A stretch of DNA of 64,000 nucleotides from Mesorhizobium sp. M1E.F.Ca.ET.045.02.1.1 (GTDB lineage Bacteria; Pseudomonadota; Alphaproteobacteria; Rhizobiales; Rhizobiaceae): the NCBI RefSeq assembly GCF_003952485.1, contig NZ_CP034447.1:6896501-6960500 (forward strand). The letters run 5' to 3'. Under the pieces are notes generated by a model. That model ran no database searches. It was not told the origin of the DNA and worked only from the letters and a program-made list of their open reading frames with translations. Position 1 is the stretch's first letter. Each line of letters starts with the position of its first letter. The position numbers and the translations under genes are program-made. Below are positions 7,047 to 17,009 of the stretch, one piece after another.

Positions 7047-10000
7047 TCAGCTCGCCTCGCGCATCGCCTCGGCCGCCTGCAGGTCGACCGAGACAAGCTG
7101 GCTGACGCCCTGCTCGGCCATGGTGACGCCGAACAGCCGGTCCATGCGCGCCATGGTGATGGGGTTGTGGGTGATGATGACGAAACGCGTCTCGGTGGTC
7201 TTCGCCATCTCATCCATCAGATTGCAGAAGCGCTCGACATTGTGATCGTCGAGCGGCGCGTCGACCTCGTCGAGGACGCAGATCGGCGCCGGGTTGGTGA
7301 GGAAGACGGCAAAGATCAGCGACATCGCCGTCAGCGCCTGCTCGCCGCCGGACAGCAGCGTCATGGTCTGCGGCTTCTTGCCGGGAGGACGGGCAAGGAT
7401 TTCGAGCCCCGCCTCCAGCGGATCTTCCGACTCGATGAGCTGCAGCTCGGCGGTGCCGCCGCCGAACAGATGCGAGAACAGCCGCTGGAAATGGCCGTTG
7501 ACCACCTCGAAGGCCGACAGCAGCCGTTCGCGGCCTTCGCGGTTGAGGCTCTGGATCGCCTGACGCAGCTTGCGGATCGCCTCGATAATGTCCTCGCGCT
7601 CGGAAACGATGGTCTCCAAACGCTCGGACAGCTCCCGCTGCTCCTCCTCGGCGCGCAGATTGACGGCGCCGAGGCGCTCGCGCTCGATCTTCAGCCGGTC
7701 GAGCTGGCGCTCGACCTCGGCCATGTCGGGCATCGGATCGTCGGCTTCGAGACCGGTATGCTTGATGACGAGATGCGGCGGCGTGTTCAGCGCTTCCTGG
7801 ATGCGCGCCTCGACCTCGGCGCGCCGCTCGTCGGCCGCCGTCAGCCGCTCCTCGGCGCGGACGCGGGTTTCGCGCGCTTCGGCGAGCGACTGGATGGCGG
7901 CAGTCGCCGCCTTGTCGAGCTCGGCCTGCTTGTTTTCCGCTTCTTGCAAGCGGTCGCCGGCGGCCTGGCGCAGCGTCTCGGCCTCGGAAAGCTGCGACAG
8001 CAGCGCGCGGCGCTTGGTGTCGATCTCATCGGGCGCGTCGGCCAGCCTCTCGCGCTCGGCTTCGGCCTCGGCCTTGCGCTCACCGAGAGCGGCGATCTGC
8101 GTCGAGGCATTCTCGGCGCGCTCCAGCCAGTTCTTGCGCTCCGTGCCGATGGCGTCGAGCCTGCGCATCCGCGCCTCGGCCTCGCGCCGCAATCCTTCAT
8201 GCACGGCGCGGGCATCGGCAAGCGTGGCACGGTCGCGCGCGACGTTGGCGGAGACCTGTTCGAGCTGCAATTGGAGATCGCCGAGATCGGGCGCGTCCTT
8301 CAGCATCTCCTCGGCTTCGAGGAAGGCCGCTTGCGTCTCTTCATGGCTGTCGACGATGCGGGCACGCGCCTCCTCCTGCGCGGCACGCCGGCTCGCCAGC
8401 TCGCCGCCGGCCCTTTCGGCCTCGGCCAGCGCATTGCGCGCGGCATCCAGCCCGTGCTGGGCATCGCGGCCGGCCTGGCGCGCGTTGCGCTCGGCCTCGC
8501 TCGCCTGGCGCATCGCCTGCTCGGCGCGCGCCAGTGCTTCCTCGGCCTCGCGCACGACGCGTGTCGCCTGCACGGCTTCGGCATCGAGCTCGGCCAGACG
8601 GTTCTTCTGCGCCAGCCGCTGCGCGGCCGCAGTCGGGGCATCGGCGCTGGCGGTGAGCCCGTCCCAGCGCCAGAGCGCGCCGTCGCGGCTGACCAGCCGC
8701 TGGCCCGGCGCCAGAAGCGCCTGCAGACGGCGGCCATCGGCGGCATCGACGATGCCGATCTGAGCCAGCCGGCGGGCAAGCTGCGCCGGAGCGCGCACCA
8801 CACTCGCTAGGCTCTTCACGCCTTCGGGCAGCGCCGCATCGCCGGGCTGGACCGCGCTCTCGCCCCAGTGCACCGGGGCGCTGCGGTCGAGCGGGACATC
8901 GAGGTCCTCGCCCAGCGCCGCACCAAGCGCGGTCTCGTAGCCGCGCTCAACGCTGATCTGCTCGAGCACCGAAGGGAAGAGGTCGCCGCTTGCGGCATTG
9001 AGGATCTTGGCCAGCGTGCGCGCTTCGGTCTCGATGCGCTGCAATTCGGCCTTGGCGTCCTGCAGCGGCGGACGGGCGGCGCTTTCAGCAGCGCGCGCTT
9101 CGGCGACCGCCTGCTCGGCGGCAATGGCACCTAGCTCGCTCTCCTCTAGGCGGGCGAGCGCGTCCTCGACCAGAAGCCGCTTCTCGGCGGGATCGGGCAG
9201 ACCGGAAATGCGCGCGACGATGTCGGAGAGCTCGCGGTCGACCTCGGCAAGCTGGCGGGCGAAGCGGTCGCGGCGCTCAGCAGTCTCGCGCAAAGTGCGC
9301 TCAATCTGGTGGCGCGAGGCGGCCGCCTCGGCCCGTTCGGCGGTCAGCGCGGCAAGCCGCGCTTCGCTTTGCGATAGCGTCGCGCCGGCCTGCTCGAAAG
9401 CGGCGCGCGTGGTGGCCTCGCGTTCGGCCGCACCGGCGTTTTCGGAATTAAGCTCGGCTTCCTCGGTGCGCAGGCGCTCCAGGATGTCGGCATTGTCGCG
9501 CACCATCCGCTCCTCGCGGGCGATGTCGGCGTCGAGTTGCTGCAGCCGGCGTACCAGCTCGACCTGGCGCGAGCGGATGCGGCCGGCTTCCTCTTCGATC
9601 TGCGTCTTGGCGATCGACAGGCGCTGGAAGGCAGCAGCGGCGGCGGCTTCGGCGTCGCGCAGGTCCGGCAGCCGGTGCGCGGCGATGCCCTGCTCCCTGG
9701 CGGCCGCCATCTGGGCGGCGGCGCGGTCGCCGACCAGCGTGGTTGCTACGGCAAGCGCCGAGCGCGCCTCGCCTTCCTGGGTCTTGGCCAGCGTCCAGCG
9801 CAGATGCAGCAGCGTCGCCTCGGCCTTGCGGATATCGGCCGACAGGTTCTTGAAGCGCGAGGCCTGGCGCGCCTGGCGCTTCAGGCTCTCGATCTGGCTT
9901 TCCAACTCGCCGACGACGTCGTCCAGCCGCTCGAGGTTCTGCTCGGCCGCCTTCAGTCTCAGTTCGGCCTCGTGCCGGCGCGTGTGCAGGCCGGAAATGC

Positions 10001-10505
10001 CGGCGGCCTCTTCGAGAAGCGCGCGGCGGGCCTGGGGTTTGGCCTGGATCAGCTCACCGATACGGCCCTGTCCGACCATTGAGGGCGAGCGCGCGCCGGT
10101 CGACTGGTCGGCGAAGAGCAGTTGCACGTCCTTGGCGCGGGCTTCCTTGCCGTTGATGCGGTAGAGCGAGCCCGCCTCGCGCTCGATGCGGCGCGACACC
10201 TGCAATTCATCGGCATCGTTGAAGGCGGCGGGCGCCGTGCGGTCGCTATTGTCGAGGAAAAGCGTGACTTCGGCGGTGTTGCGCGCCGGCCGCGCGCCGG
10301 AACCGGAAAAGATCACATCGTCCATGCCGGACGCGCGCATGTTCTTGTAGGAGCTTTCGCCCATCACCCAGCGCAGCGCCTCGACAAGGTTCGACTTGCC
10401 GCAGCCGTTCGGCCCGACGATGCCGGTCAGCCCGCGTTCGATGACGAACTCGCCGGGCTCGACGAAGGACTTGAAACCGAGGAGGCGAAGGCGCGAAAAC
10501 TTCAT
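7047..10505 (-). CDS. smc: Chromosome segregation protein SMC
   Basis: 1152 residues, normal for a bacterial SMC. The N-terminal ATPase half has Walker A GPNGCGKSNLVEALRW (about 32-47). Long coiled coils occupy about 170-500 and 660-1000, separated by a hinge near 510-640 (FPSVLEQISVERGYETALGA onward). The C-terminal half has signature LSGGEQALTAMS and Walker B ICVLDEVDAPLDD. SMC organises and segregates the chromosome with ScpA and ScpB, which are not in this window. A DsbA-like gene lies upstream in the same direction, separated by a hairpin repeat (10522-10566). Confidence 0.97.
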   Translation of the reverse strand: MKFSRLRLLGFKSFVEPGEFVIERGLTGIVGPNGCGKSNLVEALRWVMGESSYKNMRASGMDDVIFSGSGARPARNTAEVTLFLDNSDRTAPAAFNDADELQVSRRIEREAGSLYRINGKEARAKDVQLLFADQSTGARSPSMVGQGRIGELIQAKPQARRALLEEAAGISGLHTRRHEAELRLKAAEQNLERLDDVVGELESQIESLKRQARQASRFKNLSADIRKAEATLLHLRWTLAKTQEGEARSALAVATTLVGDRAAAQMAAAREQGIAAHRLPDLRDAEAAAAAAFQRLSIAKTQIEEEAGRIRSRQVELVRRLQQLDADIAREERMVRDNADILERLRTEEAELNSENAGAAEREATTRAAFEQAGATLSQSEARLAALTAERAEAAASRHQIERTLRETAERRDRFARQLAEVDRELSDIVARISGLPDPAEKRLLVEDALARLEESELGAIAAEQAVAEARAAESAARPPLQDAKAELQRIETEARTLAKILNAASGDLFPSVLEQISVERGYETALGAALGEDLDVPLDRSAPVHWGESAVQPGDAALPEGVKSLASVVRAPAQLARRLAQIGIVDAADGRRLQALLAPGQRLVSRDGALWRWDGLTASADAPTAAAQRLAQKNRLAELDAEAVQATRVVREAEEALARAEQAMRQASEAERNARQAGRDAQHGLDAARNALAEAERAGGELASRRAAQEEARARIVDSHEETQAAFLEAEEMLKDAPDLGDLQLQLEQVSANVARDRATLADARAVHEGLRREAEARMRRLDAIGTERKNWLERAENASTQIAALGERKAEAEAERERLADAPDEIDTKRRALLSQLSEAETLRQAAGDRLQEAENKQAELDKAATAAIQSLAEARETRVRAEERLTAADERRAEVEARIQEALNTPPHLVIKHTGLEADDPMPDMAEVERQLDRLKIERERLGAVNLRAEEEQRELSERLETIVSEREDIIEAIRKLRQAIQSLNREGRERLLSAFEVVNGHFQRLFSHLFGGGTAELQLIESEDPLEAGLEILARPPGKKPQTMTLLSGGEQALTAMSLIFAVFLTNPAPICVLDEVDAPLDDHNVERFCNLMDEMAKTTETRFVIITHNPITMARMDRLFGVTMAEQGVSQLVSVDLQAAEAMREAS

Positions 10506-10521
10506 TCGCCCCGCCCCGTGA

Positions 10522-10566
10522 GCGGGTTCCGCAAAAGTGTTCCGCGGTTTTGCGACGAGATCCCGC
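10522..10566. repeat. Hairpin repeat of the AAAACCGC family, smc upstream copy
   Basis: The complementary arms GCGGG..CGCAAAA and TTTTGCG..CCCGC flank a GTGTTCCGCGG loop. On the minus strand the core reads AAAACCGCGGAACAC-TTTT, like the other copies in this window. It lies between dsbA-like and smc. Confidence 0.6.
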
Positions 10567-10622
10567 GGCCAGACAAATGGGCCAGAACGCCGAGGCGCGA
10601 CCGCTTCGGCGCGGCCCGGACG

Positions 10623-11354
10623 TCAGAGCAGAGGGTCGATGATGGCCGACATTTCCTCAATCGACATCGCCCCTTTGTAGGTCTTTCCGTTGATGAAGAA
10701 GGTCGGCGTCGAGTCGACCTTGAACTCGTCCGCTCCGCGTTTCTGGACTGCTCTCACATCGTCCAGAAGCTTCTGGTCCGTCAAGCAGGCCTCAAAGGAC
10801 TCCTGTGTAAAACCGGCAAGCTTGGAGATCTGCAGCAGTGCTTCCTTGGTGTTGCTGACGCCAACCCAGCTCGGCTGCTGCTTGAACAGCACGTCGACCA
10901 TCGGGAAATAGTTGTCCTTGGCGCAGCGCGCCAGCATGAAGCCTGCCTCGGCGCTGGGATCGAACGGGAATTCGCGCAGGATGTAGCGGGCCTTGCCGGT
11001 ATCGATGTACTTGGTCTTCAATTCGGGGAAGGTGGTCATGGCGAAATGTGCGCAATGCGGGCAGGTCATCGACGCATATTCGACGATGGTGACCTTGGCG
11101 TCGTCCTTGCCGAGCTGCTTGTCGGGCAACGCGCCGGCCTTCAACAGTTCCGCCATGTCGACCGTGCCCTGAGCCTCCGGCGCCTGAGCGGCGGCGGCCG
11201 GCGTGGCCGGCTTGGCTGGCGTCGACGGGTTGGCGGGCTTCGCATCGGCCGCCTTCGCGTCCTCGCCGGAGTCGCTGCACGCGGCAAGCAGCGCCACAGC
11301 CGGAACGGCGGCCAGCGTGGTCAAAAGGTTCCTGCGGGACAAAGAACGGTTCAT
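10623..11354 (-). CDS. DsbA-family thiol oxidoreductase lipoprotein
   Basis: 243 residues from the ATG at 11354, preceded by AGGTG; a GTG nine bases further upstream is possible. The signal LLTTLAAVPAVALLAAC ends in a lipobox with Cys at about residue 26, after which an Ala/Pro-rich linker leads to a thioredoxin fold. The active site is YASMTCPHCAHF (CPHC), and the cis-Pro region is DSTPTFFINGKTYKGA. These features match the DsbA/BdbD-like family (Thioredoxin_4). It is likely tethered in the periplasm and catalyses disulfide formation or isomerisation. It sits between dciA-like DUF721 and smc. Confidence 0.88.
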   Translation of the reverse strand: MNRSLSRRNLLTTLAAVPAVALLAACSDSGEDAKAADAKPANPSTPAKPATPAAAAQAPEAQGTVDMAELLKAGALPDKQLGKDDAKVTIVEYASMTCPHCAHFAMTTFPELKTKYIDTGKARYILREFPFDPSAEAGFMLARCAKDNYFPMVDVLFKQQPSWVGVSNTKEALLQISKLAGFTQESFEACLTDQKLLDDVRAVQKRGADEFKVDSTPTFFINGKTYKGAMSIEEMSAIIDPLL

Positions 11355-11509
11355 GCGAATCACCTGATATCGGTTGGATTTTGCAATGCAAGGGCTAGAA
11401 AAGGCGAGAGTTGGCGCGAATTAAGGCATCGCCGTCCCCAATCCAATCGCCAAATTTTTCGGCCGCGATCACGAATACGCGATATTGACGACGATTTTGC
11501 AGCACGCCG

Positions 11510-11552
11510 AATGTCTTTTCCCGAAACCGCCGCACACTTTCGGGAGACATGC
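11510..11552. repeat. Hairpin repeat of the AAAACCGC family, dciA 3' copy
   Basis: Arms ATGTCttttCCCGAAA and TTTCGGGAGACAT surround CCGCCGCACAC. The copy touches the stop of the dciA-like gene and could serve as its transcription end. Confidence 0.6.
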
Positions 11553-12053
11553 TCATGGCCTTTTTTGTCCCAGGATGGTCGCTCCGAGCCGTTCGAGCGA
11601 AGCGCGCAAGCCATCGTCCTCGATCTTGCCGACCGTGCGCGCCAGCTTCGATTTCTCGGCCTCGCTGAGCGGCCTCGGCGCCGGTTTCGGACGGGCTTTT
11701 GCCGAAAGAACCGGCTTCTGCAAAATCTTGATGCGGCCGATGGCGTTGAAGCCCAGAAAAGCGTTGACGCGGTTGATGACCTCCCCGGCCTCATGCTGCA
11801 AGTGCAGCGCCGCCATGCCTTCGCAGGCGATGATAAGCATCGCCGGCTCGAACGGATCGTCCTCGTGCAGGCGGCGCGGCCACTGGATCTTTTCCGGGCG
11901 CGAATGAGCGGCAAGCCGCGGGCCGGCGATCTCTTCCCACGATTGCACCAGCCCGATCGAGATGCCGGCGCGCTTCCTCAGCACCGGGTCGAGGATCTCG
12001 GTCGCGAGATCGCTCACCGGAACGGGATTGCCGAAGGGCCTTTTCCCTGCCAT
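11553..12053 (-). CDS. DUF721 / DciA-like protein
   Basis: 166 residues from the ATG at 12053 (GGAG seven bases upstream); the longer frame to 12092 would run into mutY. The N-terminal half ILDPVLRKRAGISIGLVQSW..IAGPRLAAHSRP is the DUF721 domain, present in DciA, the ancestral helicase loader that works with DnaB and DnaA. A C-terminal Pro/Arg-rich linker leads to a short helical tail. It is transcribed divergently from mutY with 32 bp between the starts. The helicase-loading role is known for the family and was not tested here. Confidence 0.85.
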   Translation of the reverse strand: MAGKRPFGNPVPVSDLATEILDPVLRKRAGISIGLVQSWEEIAGPRLAAHSRPEKIQWPRRLHEDDPFEPAMLIIACEGMAALHLQHEAGEVINRVNAFLGFNAIGRIKILQKPVLSAKARPKPAPRPLSEAEKSKLARTVGKIEDDGLRASLERLGATILGQKRP

Positions 12054-12085
12054 GTGCGTTCTCCGATCCCAAACCCACCCGATCA

Positions 12086-13201
12086 ATGGCACCGCAAGAC
12101 CAGACCCGCAAGGCCGCGAAGGCCATATCCGGAGATAGCAGCATCGCCGCCCGCCTGCTTACCTGGTACGACGCGCATCACCGCGACCTGCCCTGGCGCG
12201 TGACGCCGGGGGCATTCGCGCGCGGGACAAGGCCCGATCCCTACCGCGTCTGGCTCTCCGAAGTGATGCTGCAACAGACTACCGTCGAGGCGGTGAAAGC
12301 CTATTTCCGCAGCTTCTTGGAGAAATGGCCGAGCGTCGAGGCGCTGGCCGCCGCGCCCGCCGAGGACGTCATGAAGGCCTGGGCCGGGCTCGGCTATTAT
12401 TCCCGGGCGCGCAACCTGAAGGCTTGCGCCGATCTCGTGGCGCGGCAGGGCGGCCGCTTTCCCGACACCGAAGCCGGCTTGAGGCAATTGCCGGGAATCG
12501 GCGCCTATACGGCGGCGGCGATCGCGGCGATCGCTTTCGACCGGCCGGCCGCCGTCGTCGACGGCAATGTCGAGCGCGTCATCTCGCGGCTCTATTCGAT
12601 CGAAGCGCCGCTCAGCGAGGCCAAGCCCGAAATCCGCGCCCTGGTCGAAAAACTGGTGCCGCATAAACGGCCCGGCGATTTCGCCCAGGCGATGATGGAC
12701 CTCGGCGCGACGATCTGCACGCCGCGGCGGCCGCGCTGCATGCTGTGCCCGGTGCGGGAAGATTGCAGCGCTATCCTCACAGGCGATCCTGAACGCCTCC
12801 CGGTCCGCCTGCCGAAGGACGACAAGCCGCTCAGGCGGGGTGCTGCCTTTGTCGCCCAACGCAATGATGGCGCCGTCCTGCTGCGCAAGCGACCCGACAA
12901 GGGCCTGCTCGGCGGCATGACCGAGGTGCCCACCACTGCCTGGACGGCGCGGATCGATGGCGCGACCACCCAGGATGCAGCACCCTTTCCGGCCGACTGG
13001 CGGCGCGCCGGGCGGATCGGCCATGTCTTCACGCATTTCGCGCTCGAACTCGAAGTCTTTCATGCCCACATCAAAGGTGATGTGCCGGATGGGCATTTCT
13101 GGTCGTTGGCCCATGAAATTTCCGGGGAAGCGCTGCCCACCGTCATGAAAAAGGTAATCGAGGCGGCGATACCCGGCGCGACCAAAGCGCGTCGCGTGTG
13201 A
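12086..13201 (+). CDS. mutY: A/G-specific adenine DNA glycosylase MutY
   Basis: 371 residues. The N-terminal helix-hairpin-helix glycosylase domain carries LPGIGAYTAAAIAAIAFDRP and VVDGNVERV with the catalytic Asp. A C-x6-C-x2-C-x5-C cluster (CTPRRPRCMLCPVREDC) binds a 4Fe-4S centre, and a C-terminal NUDIX-like 8-oxoG recognition domain spans about 235-365. MutY removes A opposite 8-oxoG. No clear ribosome site precedes the ATG. A terminator-like hairpin follows at 13201-13238. Confidence 0.96.
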   Translation: MAPQDQTRKAAKAISGDSSIAARLLTWYDAHHRDLPWRVTPGAFARGTRPDPYRVWLSEVMLQQTTVEAVKAYFRSFLEKWPSVEALAAAPAEDVMKAWAGLGYYSRARNLKACADLVARQGGRFPDTEAGLRQLPGIGAYTAAAIAAIAFDRPAAVVDGNVERVISRLYSIEAPLSEAKPEIRALVEKLVPHKRPGDFAQAMMDLGATICTPRRPRCMLCPVREDCSAILTGDPERLPVRLPKDDKPLRRGAAFVAQRNDGAVLLRKRPDKGLLGGMTEVPTTAWTARIDGATTQDAAPFPADWRRAGRIGHVFTHFALELEVFHAHIKGDVPDGHFWSLAHEISGEALPTVMKKVIEAAIPGATKARRV

Positions 13202-13238
13202 AACAATCCCTCGCGAAGCGCTTCGGTTGTTTGTTTTG
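13201..13238 (+). terminator. Probable Rho-independent terminator of mutY
   Basis: AAACAA..CGAAGCGCTTCG..TTGTTT forms a hairpin with a perfect 12-bp centre palindrome, followed by TTGTTTGTTTT. It starts at the mutY stop. Confidence 0.5.
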
Positions 13239-13285
13239 TGCAAGTCGTTATCCCAAAACCGCTGCGCACTTTTGGGCGACATGCA
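13239..13285. repeat. Hairpin repeat of the AAAACCGC family, mutY/HAD copy
   Basis: TGCAAGTCGTTATCCCAAAA and TTTTGGGCGACATGCA are imperfect complements around CCGCTGCGCAC. The loop and inner A/T tract match the other copies, while the arms are different but still complementary. Confidence 0.65.
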
Positions 13286-13315
13286 TCAGAAAGCGTCCAC
13301 ATTGAAAGGCAGGCA

Positions 13316-13927
13316 ATGACTGAAATCCGTCACATCGTGTTCGACATCGGCAGGGTGCTGATCCATTACGATCCGGACCTTGCGTTCAGCCGCCTGATTC
13401 CCGATGCGGAAGAGCGGAAGTGGTTCTTCGCCAATATCTGCACCAGCGAATGGAACCTCGAGCAGGATCGCGGCCGCACGTGGGAAGAGGCCGAGGCGCT
13501 GCTGATCGCCGAGCATCCCGATCATGCCGAGAACATCCGCAATTTCCGCCGTCACTGGCACGAGATGGTGCCGCATGCCTATGACGACAGCGTCGCCCTC
13601 ATGATCGAACTGATCGAAGGCGGCCATGACGTGACCATGCTGACCAACTTTGCCGTCGACACACTTGCTGAAGCCCGCCAGCGCTTCGATTTTCTCAGCC
13701 GGCCGCGCGGCGTCACCGTCTCGGGCGAGATCGGCCTGATCAAGCCGGACCGCGCCATCTACGATCATCACATCGCGGCCTTCGGGCTCGAACCATCGGC
13801 GACGCTGTTCATCGACGACAGCCAGAAGAATGTCGACGGCGCCAAGGCCGCCGGCTGGCAGGCGGTGCTGTTCACCGACGCCAAGACGCTTAAAGCAGAC
13901 CTTGAGCGGTTTGGGATTGCGGCTTGA
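13316..13927 (+). CDS. HAD-superfamily phosphatase, YihX-like
   Basis: 203 residues from the ATG at 13316, with AAGG shortly upstream; the longer frame would run through a hairpin repeat. Motif I is VFDIGRVLIHYDPD, the D-x-G-x-V/L form of YihX/epoxide-hydrolase N-terminal HAD proteins rather than DxD. Motif II MLTNF, motif III lysine GLIKPDRAIY, and motif IV LFIDDSQKNVDGAKAAGW complete the fold. It likely hydrolyses small phosphate esters such as sugar phosphates; the substrate is not readable from sequence. Confidence 0.85.
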   Translation: MTEIRHIVFDIGRVLIHYDPDLAFSRLIPDAEERKWFFANICTSEWNLEQDRGRTWEEAEALLIAEHPDHAENIRNFRRHWHEMVPHAYDDSVALMIELIEGGHDVTMLTNFAVDTLAEARQRFDFLSRPRGVTVSGEIGLIKPDRAIYDHHIAAFGLEPSATLFIDDSQKNVDGAKAAGWQAVLFTDAKTLKADLERFGIAA

Positions 13928-14022
13928 TCTGAATCGCTTGCGGCGATCCGTTCACGTCTTGATTCAAGTGCGGTTCGACGATTCCATGGGATCGCCGAAC
14001 CGCTCTTGAATATTGTTCTTCC

Positions 14023-14066
14023 GCAATTCCGGACAGAAAACCGCTGCGCACTTTTCCTGGAATTGC
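14023..14066. repeat. GCAATTCC-type hairpin repeat, ccrM 3' copy
   Basis: GCAATTCCGGACAGAAAA and TTTTCCTGGAATTGC flank CCGCTGCGCAC. It is ten bases past the ccrM stop on the minus strand and may end its transcript. Confidence 0.7.
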
Positions 14067-14075
14067 TCTGGCGGA

Positions 14076-15230
<1,155 letters not shown>

Positions 15231-15380
15231 TTACGGTTTACTGCCTGTTATGGTTACCGATCAGCGTAAACATTCGGTGAAGGCTGAAGAGCCTCGCGCG
15301 ATTTGCGAAGACCGGCCCATTGGTGTATGCCGCGCCGCTTGGGCCGGTCAGGCCATTTTCCTCCCACGCTTCGGATTGCC

Positions 15381-16070
15381 ATGCCCCAGCCAGACCTTGT
15401 CATCTTCGATTGCGACGGCGTACTCGTCGATTCCGAAATCGTCGCCGCGCGCGTCGAGGCAGAGCTTCTGACTTCGGCCGGATTCGAGATCTCGGCGGAG
15501 GAGATTTTCGAGACCTATGCCGGGCTGACCTTCAAGGACATCATGCTGCGGCTCGAGGAGAAATCGCACATCCCGTTCCAGGCCTCGCTGATCGACCGCG
15601 CCGAGGAACTGGTCGACCGTAAGCTGCGCAGCGACGTGCGCGTCATCGACGGCGCCCGTGAGGCGGTGGCGGCCGTAACGGCACCGCGCGCCGTCTGCTC
15701 CAATTCGCGCAAGGAGCGGATCGAGTTCATGCTGGAGAAGGTGCGCCTGCTACCGTTCTTCGCCGGCCACATCTTCTCGGGGCTCGACATCCCCAGCAAG
15801 AAGACCAAGCCGGCGCCGGACGTGTTCCTCTACGCCGCCGAACAGCTCGGCGCGAACCCGAAGAACACCTTCGTCATCGAGGATTCGGTGCACGGCGTCA
15901 CCGGCGCCAGGGCGGCGGGCATGCGCGTCATCGGCTTCACCGGCGCCGGCCACAGCTATCCCGGCCACGCCGACGCGCTGACCGAAGCCGGCGCCGAAAC
16001 GGTCATCCGCCGCTGGGCGGAACTGAACAGCACGATTGCGGCATTGTCGGAGTGGTCGGAAGACGCTTGA
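15381..16070 (+). CDS. HAD-superfamily phosphatase, beta-phosphoglucomutase/phosphoglycolate-like
   Basis: 229 residues from the ATG at 15381; the frame is open further upstream but MPQPDLVIFDCDGVLVDSE is the natural start. Motif I is DCDGVLVD, motif II is AVCSNSRKERI, motif III is KTKPAPDVFL and motif IV is TFVIEDSVHGVTGARAAG. The cap domain lies at residues 16-85. Subfamily members hydrolyse 6-phosphogluconate, sugar phosphates or phosphoglycolate; the substrate cannot be fixed here. It is divergent from ccrM. Confidence 0.86.
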   Translation: MPQPDLVIFDCDGVLVDSEIVAARVEAELLTSAGFEISAEEIFETYAGLTFKDIMLRLEEKSHIPFQASLIDRAEELVDRKLRSDVRVIDGAREAVAAVTAPRAVCSNSRKERIEFMLEKVRLLPFFAGHIFSGLDIPSKKTKPAPDVFLYAAEQLGANPKNTFVIEDSVHGVTGARAAGMRVIGFTGAGHSYPGHADALTEAGAETVIRRWAELNSTIAALSEWSEDA

Positions 16071-16084
16071 GATTCGCTGTACAC

Positions 16085-16125
16085 ACTCCTGCGGCCATCT
16101 GGCGGCGTCTTCTGTGCTTCCGGTA
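16085..16125. repeat. 41-bp intergenic repeat, copy 1
   Basis: ACTCCTGCGGCCATCT...CTTCCGGTA matches 23237-23277 at 36 of 41 bases. Both copies lie in short gaps between convergent genes. Confidence 0.6.
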
Positions 16126-16126
16126 G

Positions 16127-16141
16127 CTAACCCTCGGTTAG
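16127..16141. terminator. Short palindrome at the end of the 16138-16890 gene
   Basis: CTAACC-CTC-GGTTAG is a perfect 6-bp stem overlapping the stop codon of the minus-strand lipoprotein gene. There is no T-run, so a terminator role is only possible. Confidence 0.3.
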
Positions 16142-16890
16142 TTCGTCGCCGCGACGCGCTTCTTCCTCTTGCCCTTCGACTTGTCCGCGGCAGGCGCCGG
16201 CGTGTTCTCGTCGTAGCCGGCATAGGCCTGGTAGTCGCGCGCGGTCGGCTCCGGCACTATGACATTGGCGTCCGTGAAGACGAATTGCGTCGCGGCCGAC
16301 GGATCGGTGACCTGCACCTGATACTGATGAAGCTGCGAATAGAGCACGTCGGGTCCATGCTGGACCGCGACGCGGATCGGCATGGTGACGGTGCCTGGCG
16401 CGAACAGCGGCCCCGGCACCACCTTACCGGCGACTGCGATCTTCATCGTCAGTTGGCCGTTCTCGTGGGTGCAGTCGCGTGTCACGTCGGTGATCGAGGC
16501 CTGGTAGATGATCTTGGCGGGGTCGCGATTGGGATCGATCGGCGCCCCGTTGGGGCCGGCCTGCGCGGCCGCGGCGGCTGCCCCGGCTTCGGCGTCCGCC
16601 GTGGCGTCGCCCTTCTTTTTCTTCGGCTTGGCGGCGGCGCCCTTGGCATAGGTGTTGAAGAAGGCGGTGCCGTCACGCAGCGTCACCTTCGGGCAGTAGG
16701 CGCGCAGTTGGCTGGCGAGCACCTGAGGGTCCTGCGGCGGCGGCGGCGCGGTCGGATCCTTCTTGCCGAAACCGAAGTCGAGAATGCCATTGTCGCTCGA
16801 TTGGCAGCCGGCGGCGGCAAGCATAAAGCCGGCAAGCGCCAGACCCGCGACAAAACGACGGTTGACCGAATAAAACGCCATGAACTGCAC
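16138..16890 (-). CDS. Hypothetical lipoprotein
   Basis: 250 residues. The signal peptide FVAGLALAGFMLAAAGC ends in a lipobox with Cys at about residue 29, followed by an Ala/Pro/Lys-rich low-complexity linker (about 85-115, with KPKKKKGDA). A conserved-looking domain spans about residues 120-225 (KIIYQASITDVTRDC..GQLTMKIAVAGKVVPGPL), and a basic C-terminus ends KGKRKKRVAATN. I do not recognise the function; this is a secreted envelope protein typical of Rhizobiales. The codon style matches the neighbours. Confidence 0.75.
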   Translation of the reverse strand: MQFMAFYSVNRRFVAGLALAGFMLAAAGCQSSDNGILDFGFGKKDPTAPPPPQDPQVLASQLRAYCPKVTLRDGTAFFNTYAKGAAAKPKKKKGDATADAEAGAAAAAAQAGPNGAPIDPNRDPAKIIYQASITDVTRDCTHENGQLTMKIAVAGKVVPGPLFAPGTVTMPIRVAVQHGPDVLYSQLHQYQVQVTDPSAATQFVFTDANVIVPEPTARDYQAYAGYDENTPAPAADKSKGKRKKRVAATN

Positions 16891-17009
16891 TTCCCTCTCA
16901 CAAAGCCGGTGACGTATATCAACGCCACGGCAAAAATGCGACTGAGCCGGCTCGGAAAATTAACCAAATTGCCGTGGATGACGCGACCGGCAGCAATGGG
17001 TCTTTGACG

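Noticed and set aside
7167..8810. Long plus-strand open frame opposite smc (547 codons)
   Set aside because: It is the antisense shadow of the high-G+C coiled-coil region of smc, rich in Arg/Ala/Gly with no recognisable domain.
10122..12203. 693-codon plus-strand frame crossing dsbA-like and dciA
   Set aside because: It overlaps three good minus-strand features and a hairpin repeat and has no domain similarity.
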